A DNA stretch of 38,423 bases from an uncultured Saprospiraceae bacterium (lineage in GTDB: Bacteria; Bacteroidota; Bacteroidia; Chitinophagales; Saprospiraceae): NCBI GenBank assembly GCA_938028705.1, contig CALIZI010000413.1:1-38423 (forward strand), written 5' to 3'. Shown one piece after another: positions 18,301-26,351 of this stretch. The notes below the pieces were generated by a model. That model ran no database searches, was not told the DNA's origin, and saw only the letters and a list, made by a program, of their open reading frames with translations. A program made the translations under genes and the position numbers. Within the stretch, counting starts at the first letter, position 1, and each line of letters begins with the position of its first letter.

Positions 18301-19472
18301 GCGATGTACAAGGTGGTGACAGTGATGCTCTAAATGCTATTCCCGGTGACGGGCGTGTATTACAGATTCCTGAGGAATTACAAAATAGTAACTTTGATGA
18401 CTTAAAAAATGCCACAGGCAGTGTTCATATTGATATGGAAAGTATAGAAATTCCGGTGAATCGTACTAATTTTTATCATTCATCGGGTGAAAATATTCAA
18501 GGTGGTTCACCTCCATTACCTACCAATATTACTACATTCAGTGGTAGTTGTAATACACCGGCTAAAGCGGACGTAACAGTATCAGGAGGTACACCGCCTT
18601 ACACATATATGTGGAGTACCGGAGATACATTAATTACAATGGATACCACTGTTCAGTTTACCAATTTTGAAGTGGGTACATATGGTATGATTGTAAGCGA
18701 TAGTACCGGACGAAATAACTCAATGACTGTGCAGATTGACGCATCAGTATTGTATAATGATGTAGGCAATCAAATAGAATGTGATGGCAGTATGTTTATA
18801 GTACCTGACTTATGTGTAGGTATTGAAGGAGCTTATAACTCTAGTACGGGTATAATGAACAACAATTTACGAATGCGAGGTTTTCTGCCTGATAAACAAC
18901 CTTATAATATTGAACCATGGAATTATCAAGGTGCAGAAGGTTTAGGTTGGACTTCTGACGATTATCCTGAGAATACAGTGGATTGGGTCTTAGTTTCTCT
19001 CCGAGCATCAATGGAATCAAACACTCAAATAGGACGAGCTGCCGCAATTTTACAACAAGACGGATGTCTTTATTTCCCTGATGGAGGTGTTCGTTTAAAT
19101 AGTCAGGTAGATTCAGCCTATGTCGTCATCCAACATCGTAACCATATAGCTGTCATGACACCACAACCCGTAGCAATTGTCAATAATACATTGACTCATG
19201 ACTTTAGGTTGGAAGATAGTTATCGGGATGCAACAAGTTTTGGACAAAAACAACTATATGGCGATTGGGTAATGTTTGCGGGAGATTGCGACCAAGTATC
19301 AGACTTACAAGGATACGATATTAACGGCTCAGATAAGGCTTTATGGATTAGTCAGAATGGGAATTTTGCTCAATATCTTTCATCTGATATGAACCTAGAT
19401 GGAGATGTGAATGGGGCAGATAAAGGTGTCTGGCTAAACAATAATGGTATATCTTCTCGAGTGCCTAAATAA
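15345..19472 (+). CDS. Secreted M4 (thermolysin-like) metalloprotease with LRR and dockerin-like regions
   Basis: This is a 1375-residue protein, far longer than plain M4 enzymes. Signal peptide: MKNIIRILVCCLVSTGLYAQ. An FTP/propeptide region (about 55-215) ends with AYRFNIYAIQPL and YVDAHTGEILD. The catalytic domain has H359-E-M-I-H363, the third zinc ligand Glu383 in NESFSD at exactly the thermolysin spacing, and His460 in CGVHTNSGIQNHW, the transition-state histidine position. After about residue 556 come four to five plant-type LRRs (NxLxGxIPxxLGxL). A duplicated dockerin-like Ca-binding module follows (GDCDNNGIVNQQDF, about 787, and GDSDGSGDINLELDE, about 847), then a β domain, an SprB-like repeat (GGTPPYTYMWSTGD, about 1080) and a tail with NLDGDVNGADKGVWLNNNG. 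There is no standard T9SS type A tail; the dockerin-like tail may serve anchoring or export. The likely role is extracellular protein digestion. Confidence 0.93.
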   Translation: MKNIIRILVCCLVSTGLYAQQQQITPPISHNGKSEWMTFKTAEQTSASQLAQNKAKFKLKENDALRLLEAKADNLGFVHYRFLQEYKGVPIEHAIFLMHEKDSRVIKSNGNLLRDLDIDVIPTLNEHTALEVALQSINASRYAWQELSYETRLKERRNDTNATFYPTAELVIIDTSHEQKAVNCRLAYRFNIYAIQPLTNQKIYVDAHTGEILDSQELIRSCTDTPASGITNYYDTVNFTGCYDGNRYILKNSDVQVFDANNATGRNGTPFTDTDGVFVDDSTKTAVEVLWAIDSTYQYFRNVHNLTCFDSDCMPIHSWVHHGQNLNNAYYSPFDKAIVFGDGDGVSRTSYTSIDIVAHEMIHMLTDNTADLDYERESGSLNESFSDIFGEVIERYMLLGTNDWTVGADIFAISGASGLRSLSDPKDPTMAFQQPDTYQGNLWFDISSVCNGGNDHCGVHTNSGIQNHWFYLLSEGGSGVNDNGLSYNVNGIGMSAAAAIAYRMLSVYLTPKSGYADARVAAVQAAVDLYGNSPEIIAQTQEAWNAVGVLSDRVVDSLALVAFYNSTDGANWTNAWDFSQPMDTWYGVTVRNKRVACLDLDGVHDCNGTYSPESLGNNLTGSISPALGALSELIILSLGYNNLVGAIPHELGNLTKAHLFYLNNNQLTGSIPSELGNLSSAKYFALSDNQVTDSIPVALGDMSNLEYLYLNNNNLIGTVPYSIGDLNLNRLYLRNNPLTCYMPNLANLCGISPDNIDIHTNTNLSAWTDFCNNEIGLCDTDIHVYPGDCDNNGIVNQQDFTRLSRLIGNADKYQILGPLRPSATLEWMPQQAYKWLFSFLETDFVHGDSDGSGDINLELDEAAIYDNFGKTVGSQGASPSSDSTNTSLYFVMEPNQAKSDSLDDASVYNLWVVSDVDEPILAHAIDGIIAFETPVSSVTMDVSNSSLNPAADFDIFISDTLYFSLSRTDLTNQSISDEPIAIIVVGDVQGGDSDALNAIPGDGRVLQIPEELQNSNFDDLKNATGSVHIDMESIEIPVNRTNFYHSSGENIQGGSPPLPTNITTFSGSCNTPAKADVTVSGGTPPYTYMWSTGDTLITMDTTVQFTNFEVGTYGMIVSDSTGRNNSMTVQIDASVLYNDVGNQIECDGSMFIVPDLCVGIEGAYNSSTGIMNNNLRMRGFLPDKQPYNIEPWNYQGAEGLGWTSDDYPENTVDWVLVSLRASMESNTQIGRAAAILQQDGCLYFPDGGVRLNSQVDSAYVVIQHRNHIAVMTPQPVAIVNNTLTHDFRLEDSYRDATSFGQKQLYGDWVMFAGDCDQVSDLQGYDINGSDKALWISQNGNFAQYLSSDMNLDGDVNGADKGVWLNNNGISSRVPK

Positions 19473-19487
19473 TCAAACAACACTCAC

Positions 19488-19521
19488 AAGCACGGGCGTA
19501 AGTCTACATGCGTCCGTGTTT
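19488..19521 (+). terminator. Hairpin after the protease gene
   Basis: A 12-bp stem with G·T wobbles pairs aagcacgggcgt (19488-19499) with gcgtccgtgttt (19510-19521) around a 10-nt loop, 15 nt after the stop codon. The T-run is short. It is most likely the protease terminator. Confidence 0.65.
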
Positions 19522-19634
19522 CACACAAACAAAATTTAATACATTCATTTAAATTTGATTCAGACTTCACGCAGTGAGTGGAGATAGGAGAGGTCTGTAC
19601 TTGTATAAACTTTTTATCAATTAAATAAAATATT

Positions 19635-20066
19635 ATGAAAAAACATACGCTTCTTTTTTGCTGTACATTATTATCATTTGGGATGTATAATGTCACTAGT
19701 GGGGTGATTTTTTCTCCTAATGAGTACAGTATAAACGCAAATCCGAATGACTGCAAATCCGAATGGATTCGAGGTGCATTTATTGGAAGAGGATATGTAG
19801 ATGTGTCGTACATCAGTCATTATTACGATGATGCGTCGAAACCCGTTTATCGTATCACATTATGCGAAGACCTCGAAATTAGAATTGCTCCCGATAGAGA
19901 TTATCTGACATTTAAAAATGGTACCAAGCTCACATTTCATTTCAGTGGTTACGTAAAAAAGGGAACGCTCGCTGAGTCTGCACAAATCCAAGAGGGAGAT
20001 GAATCTATACGGCTTTCAGCTAATAGGCGATACCACTTTGATACGCAGGGTAGAGTATGGCTTTAA
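19635..20066 (+). CDS. Small secreted protein, unknown function
   Basis: The protein has 143 residues with a signal peptide (MKKHTLLFCCTLLSFGMYNVTSG). The mature part has alternating hydrophobic/charged strands (RGYVDVSYISHYY, PVYRITLCEDLEIRIA, GTKLTFHFSGYVKKG), which suggests a compact β fold. Two mature Cys (in NDCKSE and ITLCED) could form one disulfide. I recognise no family. It is the first of six same-strand genes for exported proteins. A short stem-loop (19561-19567 with 19591-19597) lies upstream. Confidence 0.7.
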   Translation: MKKHTLLFCCTLLSFGMYNVTSGVIFSPNEYSINANPNDCKSEWIRGAFIGRGYVDVSYISHYYDDASKPVYRITLCEDLEIRIAPDRDYLTFKNGTKLTFHFSGYVKKGTLAESAQIQEGDESIRLSANRRYHFDTQGRVWL

Positions 20067-20159
20067 GTCTTCTACATCGAAAATGATATGAGTAAACGCC
20101 ATAAATTTTCAAATTCATAACTAACATCAATTATTTTATTTATCAAAAAAAATCTTAAC

Positions 20160-20666
20160 ATGAGAATTTTCAAATCATTATTGTCGATCACAGTGCTGCT
20201 GATGATCGGGTTTGCTTCGAGTGAAGCTGTATGTTCCGAATATTTTGCTCCCATAAGCTGTATTATGAGCGAAACAGACGCAAAACCTACTCACAACTGT
20301 GAGTTGGAATACACTACCAATTCATCTGTGTGTTATTCAGAAGAGGAAACACTTTGTATTGATGAATCAACGGATGAATGTACCGAATCTACTTCAAGCA
20401 AAGTAGTGTGTCTCAAAGGCATACGTCCCGCCAAAAAAGTACGATGTGTTCCCGGTGAGAGAAAAGTCAGAGTAAGACATGATTACTGCAAAGGAACAGG
20501 CTATGTCTTAAACCACAATGTAAAATGTGGTACATGTTATGGTGCAGGTGTGGTACGTACAGAGGACGGATGTACACCGTGCTATATCTGCTGTGGTGAC
20601 GGAAGGAAAGTTGATAAGATGTGTCGCGGTAAAGGTTGGATATGGCAGTGTGTTTCTCAACGCTAA
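20160..20666 (+). CDS. Exported protein with DnaJ-like zinc-cluster pattern (copy 1)
   Basis: The protein has 168 residues and a hydrophobic export signal ending near SSEA. Residues about 30-80 form a Cys-rich, acidic insert absent from its paralogue at 20865. The rest follows the order of the four DnaJ CxxCxGxG zinc motifs: HDYCKGTG (His in place of the first Cys), CGTCYGAG, CYICCGDG, then DKMCRGKG (Asp in place of the first Cys). Motifs 2 and 3, which bind one zinc in DnaJ, are intact. Motifs 1 and 4 could still offer a His-Cys-Asp-Cys site. There is no J domain, so DnaK stimulation is not expected. A role in binding unfolded or partner proteins outside the cytoplasm is conjecture. Confidence 0.75.
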   Translation: MRIFKSLLSITVLLMIGFASSEAVCSEYFAPISCIMSETDAKPTHNCELEYTTNSSVCYSEEETLCIDESTDECTESTSSKVVCLKGIRPAKKVRCVPGERKVRVRHDYCKGTGYVLNHNVKCGTCYGAGVVRTEDGCTPCYICCGDGRKVDKMCRGKGWIWQCVSQR

Positions 20667-20675
20667 TTCACTTAT

Positions 20676-20705
20676 GTATCCCACATTTACAAGTGTGTGG
20701 GATAC
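20676..20705 (+). terminator. Hairpin after the first zinc-cluster gene
   Basis: A perfect 10-bp stem pairs gtatcccaca (20676-20685) with tgtgggatac (20696-20705) around a 10-nt loop, 10 nt after the stop codon. It is followed by tatcttt rather than a clean T-run. It is probably a terminator, which would separate this gene from the next by about 160 nt. Confidence 0.6.
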
Positions 20706-20864
20706 TATCTTTATCAGGTTGTAACCCTTATGCAAATGCTTGATATGTAGTTGACAATCGCGCTCAAATTGTGCGGAATGAAGAACAATAGAACCTTAGA
20801 CCAATATTCTGTAATCACTAGAATTCATCAATTTTTTATTACACATTTTAAATGAACTCGACTT

Positions 20865-21200
20865 ATGAAAATTTCGAGACTGCTAGCGTTTGTCCTTGTG
20901 CTTCTGACAATCGAACTGACTTCCTGTGAGGCACTATTCTGTTTTAAAGGTGTCAGACCTGCGCTTGGAGTACGCTGCGAACCGGGGGAGCAAAAAGTTA
21001 GGGTGGTACACGATTACTGCCAAGGGACAGGCTATGTTTTAGAATATCGTTCAAGATGTGGCACTTGTAATGGACAAGGCGCAATATGCTTTGAGGGAGA
21101 TATCATAAGCTGCTTTGTATGCTGCGGTGACGGCAGAAGGGTGGATAAGTTATGTCGTGGCAAAGGCTGGACATGGCAGTGCAAATATACCCAGCCCTAA
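20865..21200 (+). CDS. Lipoprotein with DnaJ-like zinc-cluster pattern (copy 2)
   Basis: This 111-residue paralogue of the preceding gene lacks the acidic insert. The signal ends in an LTSC lipobox (Cys21), so this copy should be lipid-anchored, while copy 1 has no good lipobox. From FKGVRPA to the end it is very close to copy 1: VRCEPGEQKVRV, HDYCQGTGYVL, CGTCNGQG, CFVCCGDGRRVDK, CRGKGWTWQC. The strict conservation of Cys, Gly and the HDYC and DKxC variants suggests a folded metal site under selection. Tandem duplication is clear. Function is unknown. Confidence 0.78.
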   Translation: MKISRLLAFVLVLLTIELTSCEALFCFKGVRPALGVRCEPGEQKVRVVHDYCQGTGYVLEYRSRCGTCNGQGAICFEGDIISCFVCCGDGRRVDKLCRGKGWTWQCKYTQP

Positions 21201-21262
21201 TCCAATTCAATACTCTGCACACACTTCGTATGCAGGATTTTAATGATTCAAAATAATTACAA

Positions 21263-21730
21263 ATGAGAATAATGTATTCGCGACTAACCATATTGTCATT
21301 ACTCCTTCATTTTACTTCATGCTGTATTCCCGTAGGACCGGAATGGATAAAAATAAGCACTACATGCCTCCCTCAAACTTCCTTTCAGATAGAAATCCCA
21401 CCACCGGATAATGAATTTTTCTATTTCAAGGCAACTGGTAGTAGCAAAATCACTTCTGCGGAGGCAAGTCATAGGGCAAAAAAACTTGTACGAGAAGAAA
21501 TAGCAAAATCAATATCCACTGAGATTGGTGTACCTGTACAAAGCAATCGAATCAATATGCACGGTATACTTTTCACACATGAATATGACCTCCAGTGTGA
21601 AACCCTGTGGCAACACCATTGCAAAAAACGACGACAACGAACCACGACCAACTTCGAAGTAACTATAATCGCAAAATACTCAAAAAACGATTTTCAAAGA
21701 GAATTAAATAGAATTGTAAACAAAGCTTAA
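21263..21730 (+). CDS. Small lipoprotein, unknown function (possibly LPP20-like)
   Basis: The protein has 155 residues with a lipoprotein signal ending in FTSC (Cys20). After a Pro-rich linker, FYFKATGSSKITSAEASHRAK opens a helix-rich stretch (AKKLVREEIAKSIS) and then β strands (FEVTIIAKY). This resembles LPP20-type domains, which begin with a (x)ATGxA strand and an Ala-rich helix. I hold that call loosely. An HHCKKRRQRTTT basic segment is notable. The next gene starts 15 nt after the stop, so the two are probably co-transcribed. Confidence 0.7.
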   Translation: MRIMYSRLTILSLLLHFTSCCIPVGPEWIKISTTCLPQTSFQIEIPPPDNEFFYFKATGSSKITSAEASHRAKKLVREEIAKSISTEIGVPVQSNRINMHGILFTHEYDLQCETLWQHHCKKRRQRTTTNFEVTIIAKYSKNDFQRELNRIVNKA

Positions 21731-21745
21731 CAAAACATTAAAATT

Positions 21746-23578
21746 ATGAAATTAAAACATTTTTTATCCGGCTTTATGCTGTTGATTTATTTTAGTGCAT
21801 CTGGAGTTCCCACGCTGGTACCGGAAATTACTGTCACATTAAAATCCGGCGAACAAATCACGCTATATGAGGACTCAGAAGATAAAAACCTTCTTTACAT
21901 CAAGCCTAAAAAGCTGGAGTTGAAAGAATATAAAAAGGGAAATCAAAAAATTTCCGCTTTCAATATATCAATTATCAGAGGCATTGAAGATATTACACTT
22001 GAAAGTTCAATGCGAGACCATACCTTTAGTAAGGTAGGTCGAAGCGGCTACATTGATGCTGTATTTAAACTGACAACCGGAGTGGATGATATGGGTGAGT
22101 TACGACGAGAACTAACTGGACTCAATGAAGGTAAATATGCTAATCATAGAATCAGTTTACTACCCATTAAACCCGGATCGGCTTCAATCACCTTAACTCG
22201 TACACCTGAAGGGCATGTGGAAGAGTCCGAATCCGCAGTTTCAGGAGCACCTATTAGAGATGTTTCATCAGAGTATGGAGGCGTGATAGCAGTAAGGCTT
22301 CAACTTTCTGAAATTGACGCATTAATATTAATGGAAAGTATTGAGAAGGTTCCATTTACGACTATATTCGATGTAAAATACGAAGGAGAAGCCTATTGGA
22401 AATTACCTAATACTAAAGTAATCGTAGAGGCTAATAAACGTAAAATATACGAATACGTTAATAATCATTTCAACGCGAAAGGAGCGATAGCATTCTGGTC
22501 ATTTGGAACTGATATTCAAAAGATAAGAGAGAAACTTGAAAAAGATGGAGGTCTTAAAGTTAAACTTGAAGATAATCATGACATCGGCTATGAATATTTA
22601 AAAACTATAGCTGACGAATATATAAAGTCATTTGTACTCAAAGAAATGTTTGAGCAAGAGCTTAAACTGGACGGAGAGGGGATGAATTCTCCTGAAATTG
22701 GTACGCTTGGTCCGGGAGAGAAAGGAAAATGGGGTAACATTAGTACGGAATATAACAGAAAGAAAATTGAGCAATTTGAAGATATTAATGTGACATTTGA
22801 ATGGGAGTTTGGTTCTTTAAAGACCTTACCTGTTCGTGCTAATGCGGATATTTCCGGGATAGGACTAAACAATTTCACAATCGTGGATACTTATAACAGT
22901 TTCTTTTCATATAGAATGATGGGTATAACCGGTATAAAGACTACCGATGATAGTAAAATTTTGAAATCTAAGAACCTTGGTCGCTCAACTTTCAATATAT
23001 CAATAATCGGAGACCAAGGCAGTATCGAAAAGCGTGTTGCGGTTTTTAGTCCGTCTGAAAACAAGGAGTATGTTACGGTGTATCCCGCTATTCTCAATTT
23101 GACATACGATAGGGATAATGACAAATTTGTCAAAGAGCGTGTAAAAAAGATTGTTTATGATTTTGAATATATAGATGACCACACACAGTATGTTAGTGAA
23201 GGTAATAATTTTAATATTGGCTCTGAATATGACGTTTCCTTTATTGGGGTTGATGATTGGTTAAAATATAAAAAAGTTGTTCTTAGAAGCTCTATTTTCT
23301 CTGAAAAATATCCAAATCTGGATGGTGTGAACCTTACGATAACTTCTGATAACGATGATAGAATGGAGGTGGTTTTTTCTAAAGATAAAACTGAATCTGA
23401 TTATGTGATACTCATTAAAAATTTGAATTATTCAGCAAATATCATGGCTGAATATATACGGAATAACGAATTTGTAGAAGAGGTAGAACAGTTAGATTCC
23501 GGAAAATTCGACCAAACAGGAAAAAGTATATTCATTTCCGGTAAGGATATACCCAAACTTCTTGAATACGGAAGATAG
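21746..23578 (+). CDS. Exported protein of unknown function, β-rich (610 aa)
   Basis: A signal peptide (MKLKHFLSGFMLLIYFSASG) is followed by strands starting EITVTLKSGEQITLY. The first 220 residues have the order YIKPKKLEL, then AFNISII, then GYIDAVFKL, then ISLLPIKPGSASI, then GGVIAVRLQLSEIDALILMESI, then FDVKYEG. The lipoprotein at 23647 shows a similar succession, so the two may share an N-terminal β domain. A charged helical segment follows (about 230-330), then a second β region. No catalytic motif is seen. It is followed by a strong terminator, so it ends the unit that includes the gene at 21263. Confidence 0.75.
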   Translation: MKLKHFLSGFMLLIYFSASGVPTLVPEITVTLKSGEQITLYEDSEDKNLLYIKPKKLELKEYKKGNQKISAFNISIIRGIEDITLESSMRDHTFSKVGRSGYIDAVFKLTTGVDDMGELRRELTGLNEGKYANHRISLLPIKPGSASITLTRTPEGHVEESESAVSGAPIRDVSSEYGGVIAVRLQLSEIDALILMESIEKVPFTTIFDVKYEGEAYWKLPNTKVIVEANKRKIYEYVNNHFNAKGAIAFWSFGTDIQKIREKLEKDGGLKVKLEDNHDIGYEYLKTIADEYIKSFVLKEMFEQELKLDGEGMNSPEIGTLGPGEKGKWGNISTEYNRKKIEQFEDINVTFEWEFGSLKTLPVRANADISGIGLNNFTIVDTYNSFFSYRMMGITGIKTTDDSKILKSKNLGRSTFNISIIGDQGSIEKRVAVFSPSENKEYVTVYPAILNLTYDRDNDKFVKERVKKIVYDFEYIDDHTQYVSEGNNFNIGSEYDVSFIGVDDWLKYKKVVLRSSIFSEKYPNLDGVNLTITSDNDDRMEVVFSKDKTESDYVILIKNLNYSANIMAEYIRNNEFVEEVEQLDSGKFDQTGKSIFISGKDIPKLLEYGR

Positions 23579-23590
23579 TATTAACAAATC

Positions 23591-23625
23591 AAAGGCTCTT
23601 CACTGCGTCGGTGAAGAGCCTTTTT
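23591..23625 (+). terminator. Intrinsic terminator after the 610-aa exported protein gene
   Basis: A perfect 13-bp stem pairs aaaggctcttcac (23591-23603) with gtgaagagccttt (23611-23623) around a 7-nt loop and ends in a T-run. It lies 12 nt after the stop codon. Confidence 0.9.
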
Positions 23626-23646
23626 AAATGAAAAAAGAAATAAGTT

Positions 23647-25491
23647 ATGTACAAACTTCTAATGATAACAATAGAATTAATCATAATCTTACTGGCTTCA
23701 TGCAGTACTCCAAATAATGTTCCTAATGCTGAAGCTAGTAAGGACACTCAAAGTAAAATCTCTAATACACCAAGCAAGACTACACAAATCTTTGATACGA
23801 CTCCTTTTGAAATAGAATTAAACGGTGTATCCACAAAGTTTTATCCTGACAAAGATAAACCCAAGACGGTTTTCTGGTACAAGCCGTCCGCTCTTTGGAT
23901 AGCAAGACAAAAAGAGGGAGTACATTCAAGATTAGGGTTCAGTATCGAAGTAGTACATCAAGATGAGCCGGTTAATGTCAATATGGTCATCGACCCACGC
24001 TATCCCCCAAATTATGAAGACAATTTGAAAAAGACGATTTGTGAAATGGGAAAGGGACCACTTGATGCATTTGAGCCAAAAAAAAGTTACAAACAGATAG
24101 AGTTCAGATTGATGTCTTACGAAAATCCGCGTATCACATTCGACGAATTATTCCGTTCCGGTAAAATCATGGGAGAGCAGAGGTTGAAGTCTTACCTCAA
24201 AAATTTACATAAACCATTTCCCCTCACATTACAACTTGATTATGGGGACGCAAATACTCTCTTCGAAGGTTTAATACAACAACGGACAAAAAGAGTTGCA
24301 CGTTTGGAACATGGTCGCAATGAAGCAATTCCGATTTATATAGATTTGGAGTTCAGTCCTTTGGATATGCCGGTAGAGCATAGGGTAGAGAAGATAGACG
24401 GTAAGTATATTATGACCATCTCAAATCCTACCGAGCATGAAATTACAGTAAATCATATCAAATATGAGGTAAAAAACGAATTCCCAAATACCAAGACAGT
24501 TATGCGTTCCATACCTGCTTCATCAAAAAAAGATAAAAGCGTTAATGAAATCAAAATTACTCTTGACGAAAAACCCTACATCATCCAAGACATTGATTTT
24601 ACACCAAAATACGATTACGCTGATGCCATAAAACAATATTTTATAAATAAGTCACCACAAACGGTGACCGAAGTTGCGATAGAAATTAATGCAGAAAAAA
24701 ATGCTACTCAAAAACATTTGCTAAATCAGTTTGATTCACTCTTTCTTGAGATTAATTTACTGGATAAAAAGAGTATTGATCACACAAAAACAGTACGTAT
24801 AGATAATAATAAACAACCCGAAGATGTGATTATAAAAAGTTTCGGCAAAGCCAAAGCTATAAAATACAGACTTGTCGGAAAGCAAAAAAATAATTCTACT
24901 CCGTTTGTCTCTCAATGGAAGGAATATCCGCAGCACCAAATAGGGGAGAAAATACTCATTGACTTCAGATACGATATTGGCAACTTGATAAGTTTAGAAA
25001 CGGGAAGAAGTAAAAATATGGCATCCGTAGATAATGTTATGGTCGTATCGGATGATTCAAATTTTTCATCCATTACGCTTATACCCGGTCAGCTTACAAT
25101 CGTAAAAACAGGTGACGGGACACCAAAATATCAAATCACGCAGGTAGGTAGTCGCGCCGAAGGATATATGGAATTGTTTTGCCCCGTTTATCCCACTACA
25201 ATCAGGAAGATAAAAAAACGTTGGCAGATAGAATCTCACCGAATAGCGAAACTAAAAAGAGCAATATTGACTATAGACATTGACGGATACAAACCTATCG
25301 ATAAAAAGGAAATAGAAATTGACCCACAAAGTCATATTCGATGTTACTTTAATGTAGATGCTACACAAATGGAACACGTTGTGGAAACAATAGAATCATA
25401 TCCTAGTAGAGTTACCGTTTCTGCAAAACTTTATTGGGTATCCGGTGGAAAAGAATTTACTACGAATACCATAAGCTATCCACTAAAATAA
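23647..25491 (+). CDS. Lipoprotein of unknown function (614 aa)
   Basis: The signal MYKLLMITIELIIILLASC gives a lipobox LASC with Cys19, followed by a Ser/Thr/Asn-rich linker of about 30 residues. The mature N-terminal part has VFWYKPSALWIAR, LGFSIEVV and LTLQLDYGDANTLFEGLI. These resemble in order YIKPKKLEL, AFNISII and VRLQLSEIDALILMESI in the preceding gene. From about residue 240 there are repeated β segments (YIMTISNPTEHEITVNHIKYEV, split here by Pro/Asn turns; PYIIQDIDFTP). I recognise no family. The only gene between flanking terminators (23591 and 25663), it is probably monocistronic. Confidence 0.73.
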   Translation: MYKLLMITIELIIILLASCSTPNNVPNAEASKDTQSKISNTPSKTTQIFDTTPFEIELNGVSTKFYPDKDKPKTVFWYKPSALWIARQKEGVHSRLGFSIEVVHQDEPVNVNMVIDPRYPPNYEDNLKKTICEMGKGPLDAFEPKKSYKQIEFRLMSYENPRITFDELFRSGKIMGEQRLKSYLKNLHKPFPLTLQLDYGDANTLFEGLIQQRTKRVARLEHGRNEAIPIYIDLEFSPLDMPVEHRVEKIDGKYIMTISNPTEHEITVNHIKYEVKNEFPNTKTVMRSIPASSKKDKSVNEIKITLDEKPYIIQDIDFTPKYDYADAIKQYFINKSPQTVTEVAIEINAEKNATQKHLLNQFDSLFLEINLLDKKSIDHTKTVRIDNNKQPEDVIIKSFGKAKAIKYRLVGKQKNNSTPFVSQWKEYPQHQIGEKILIDFRYDIGNLISLETGRSKNMASVDNVMVVSDDSNFSSITLIPGQLTIVKTGDGTPKYQITQVGSRAEGYMELFCPVYPTTIRKIKKRWQIESHRIAKLKRAILTIDIDGYKPIDKKEIEIDPQSHIRCYFNVDATQMEHVVETIESYPSRVTVSAKLYWVSGGKEFTTNTISYPLK

Positions 25492-25599
25492 ATGCACTGA
25501 CTTCTCTTTGTATGACTATTTTCCAGAACATATCTGAATTGGAATTTTTCGAGTTGTTCGAATTATATTATATCACAACAAAGAAGTTGTATAGTTTGA

Positions 25600-25634
25600 A
25601 GGGGCGAGTCACTCGATATTTTAGACTTGCCCCT
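25600..25634 (+). terminator. Hairpin downstream of the 614-aa lipoprotein gene
   Basis: aggggcgagt (25600-25609) pairs with acttgcccct (25625-25634) in a 10-bp stem with one G·T pair and a 15-nt loop. There is no T-run after it, so it may be an RNA 3' end stabiliser rather than a terminator. Confidence 0.45.
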
Positions 25635-25662
25635 CTCGTAGTTTCAGAATTAAAAATATCAA

Positions 25663-25692
25663 AAAAAGGCTGCACCCCCATGCAGCCTTTTT
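25663..25692 (+). terminator. Strong intrinsic terminator
   Basis: A perfect 12-bp stem pairs aaaaaggctgca (25663-25674) with tgcagccttttt (25681-25692) around a 6-nt loop (ccccca). It has both a left A-run and a right T-run, so it could act in both directions. It lies 170 nt after the lipoprotein stop. Confidence 0.85.
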
Positions 25693-25871
25693 CTATCTCA
25701 ATCAACTTACTTTTCAGCCTTATTCTTGAGTTTGACACCTATTGCCCTTGCCATTAGGCTGTATGCTTCATAAACCCTCACTTTTCGGGTCAAAAAATTA
25801 GATTTTTTCAAAAAATGTAGTGTGAAAACATCTTAGATTATGTCGCTAAAAGGCTTTAAATTTGCGGCATC

Positions 25872-26336
25872 ATGGCATTTTTGAAGGTAGAAAAGTTTTG
25901 GACAAAATGGGAACTAGGGAATTGGGCGTTTATCGGGATAAATAACTAATTTCAAAGTGAAAAATAAGCGCAAAAGCCACCGTCAAAATGTTCGATTCTT
26001 ACCCTAATGAAGTATAGCAAGCTGCTCAAGGAGTATCGTCTTCACAAGTTATGGCAACGCATCACCAAGCGACATGACTTGAAAATAGATTTGGCGAACA
26101 GTATCTTACTGCTGCTTTTAGACCGCTTGAATGAGCCTTGTAGTAAGTTGTGCAGTTATGATTCACAGTCGGAATACTGTAGTGTGAAAGCTAAAAATAT
26201 AACTAACTCATTGTCAGTTTTTTATGGCGTTTTGGAGTCAAATTCAAGAAAAATTCCAAAAGTATCACGCGAGTACATATTGGAATTTGTTTTTTTGGAA
26301 TTTCCCTTTTTTGGTATAGTTTTTTATTTAAAATAA
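25872..26336 (+). pseudogene. Remnant of an IS1634-like transposase
   Basis: The open segment from 26007 encodes KLWQRITKRHDLKIDLAN, then LLLDRLNEPCSKLCSYDSQSEY. This is the pattern of the N-terminal third of IS1634-family DDE transposases (helix, then a RLxxPxSKL..Y motif). Upstream, in another frame, ATG at 25872 gives MAFLKVEKFWTKW, like the start of such proteins, and soon meets a stop. After about 26196 the similarity fades, and the DDE catalytic core is missing altogether. It is thus a frameshifted, 3'-truncated fossil. The family call is from memory of conserved patterns. Confidence 0.55.
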
Positions 26337-26351
26337 TAAATCGCGGAAAGA

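Noticed and set aside
25434-25757. 107-codon open frame overlapping the end of the 614-aa lipoprotein
   Set aside because: It reads through both hairpins, including the strong terminator at 25663, and lacks protein-like features.
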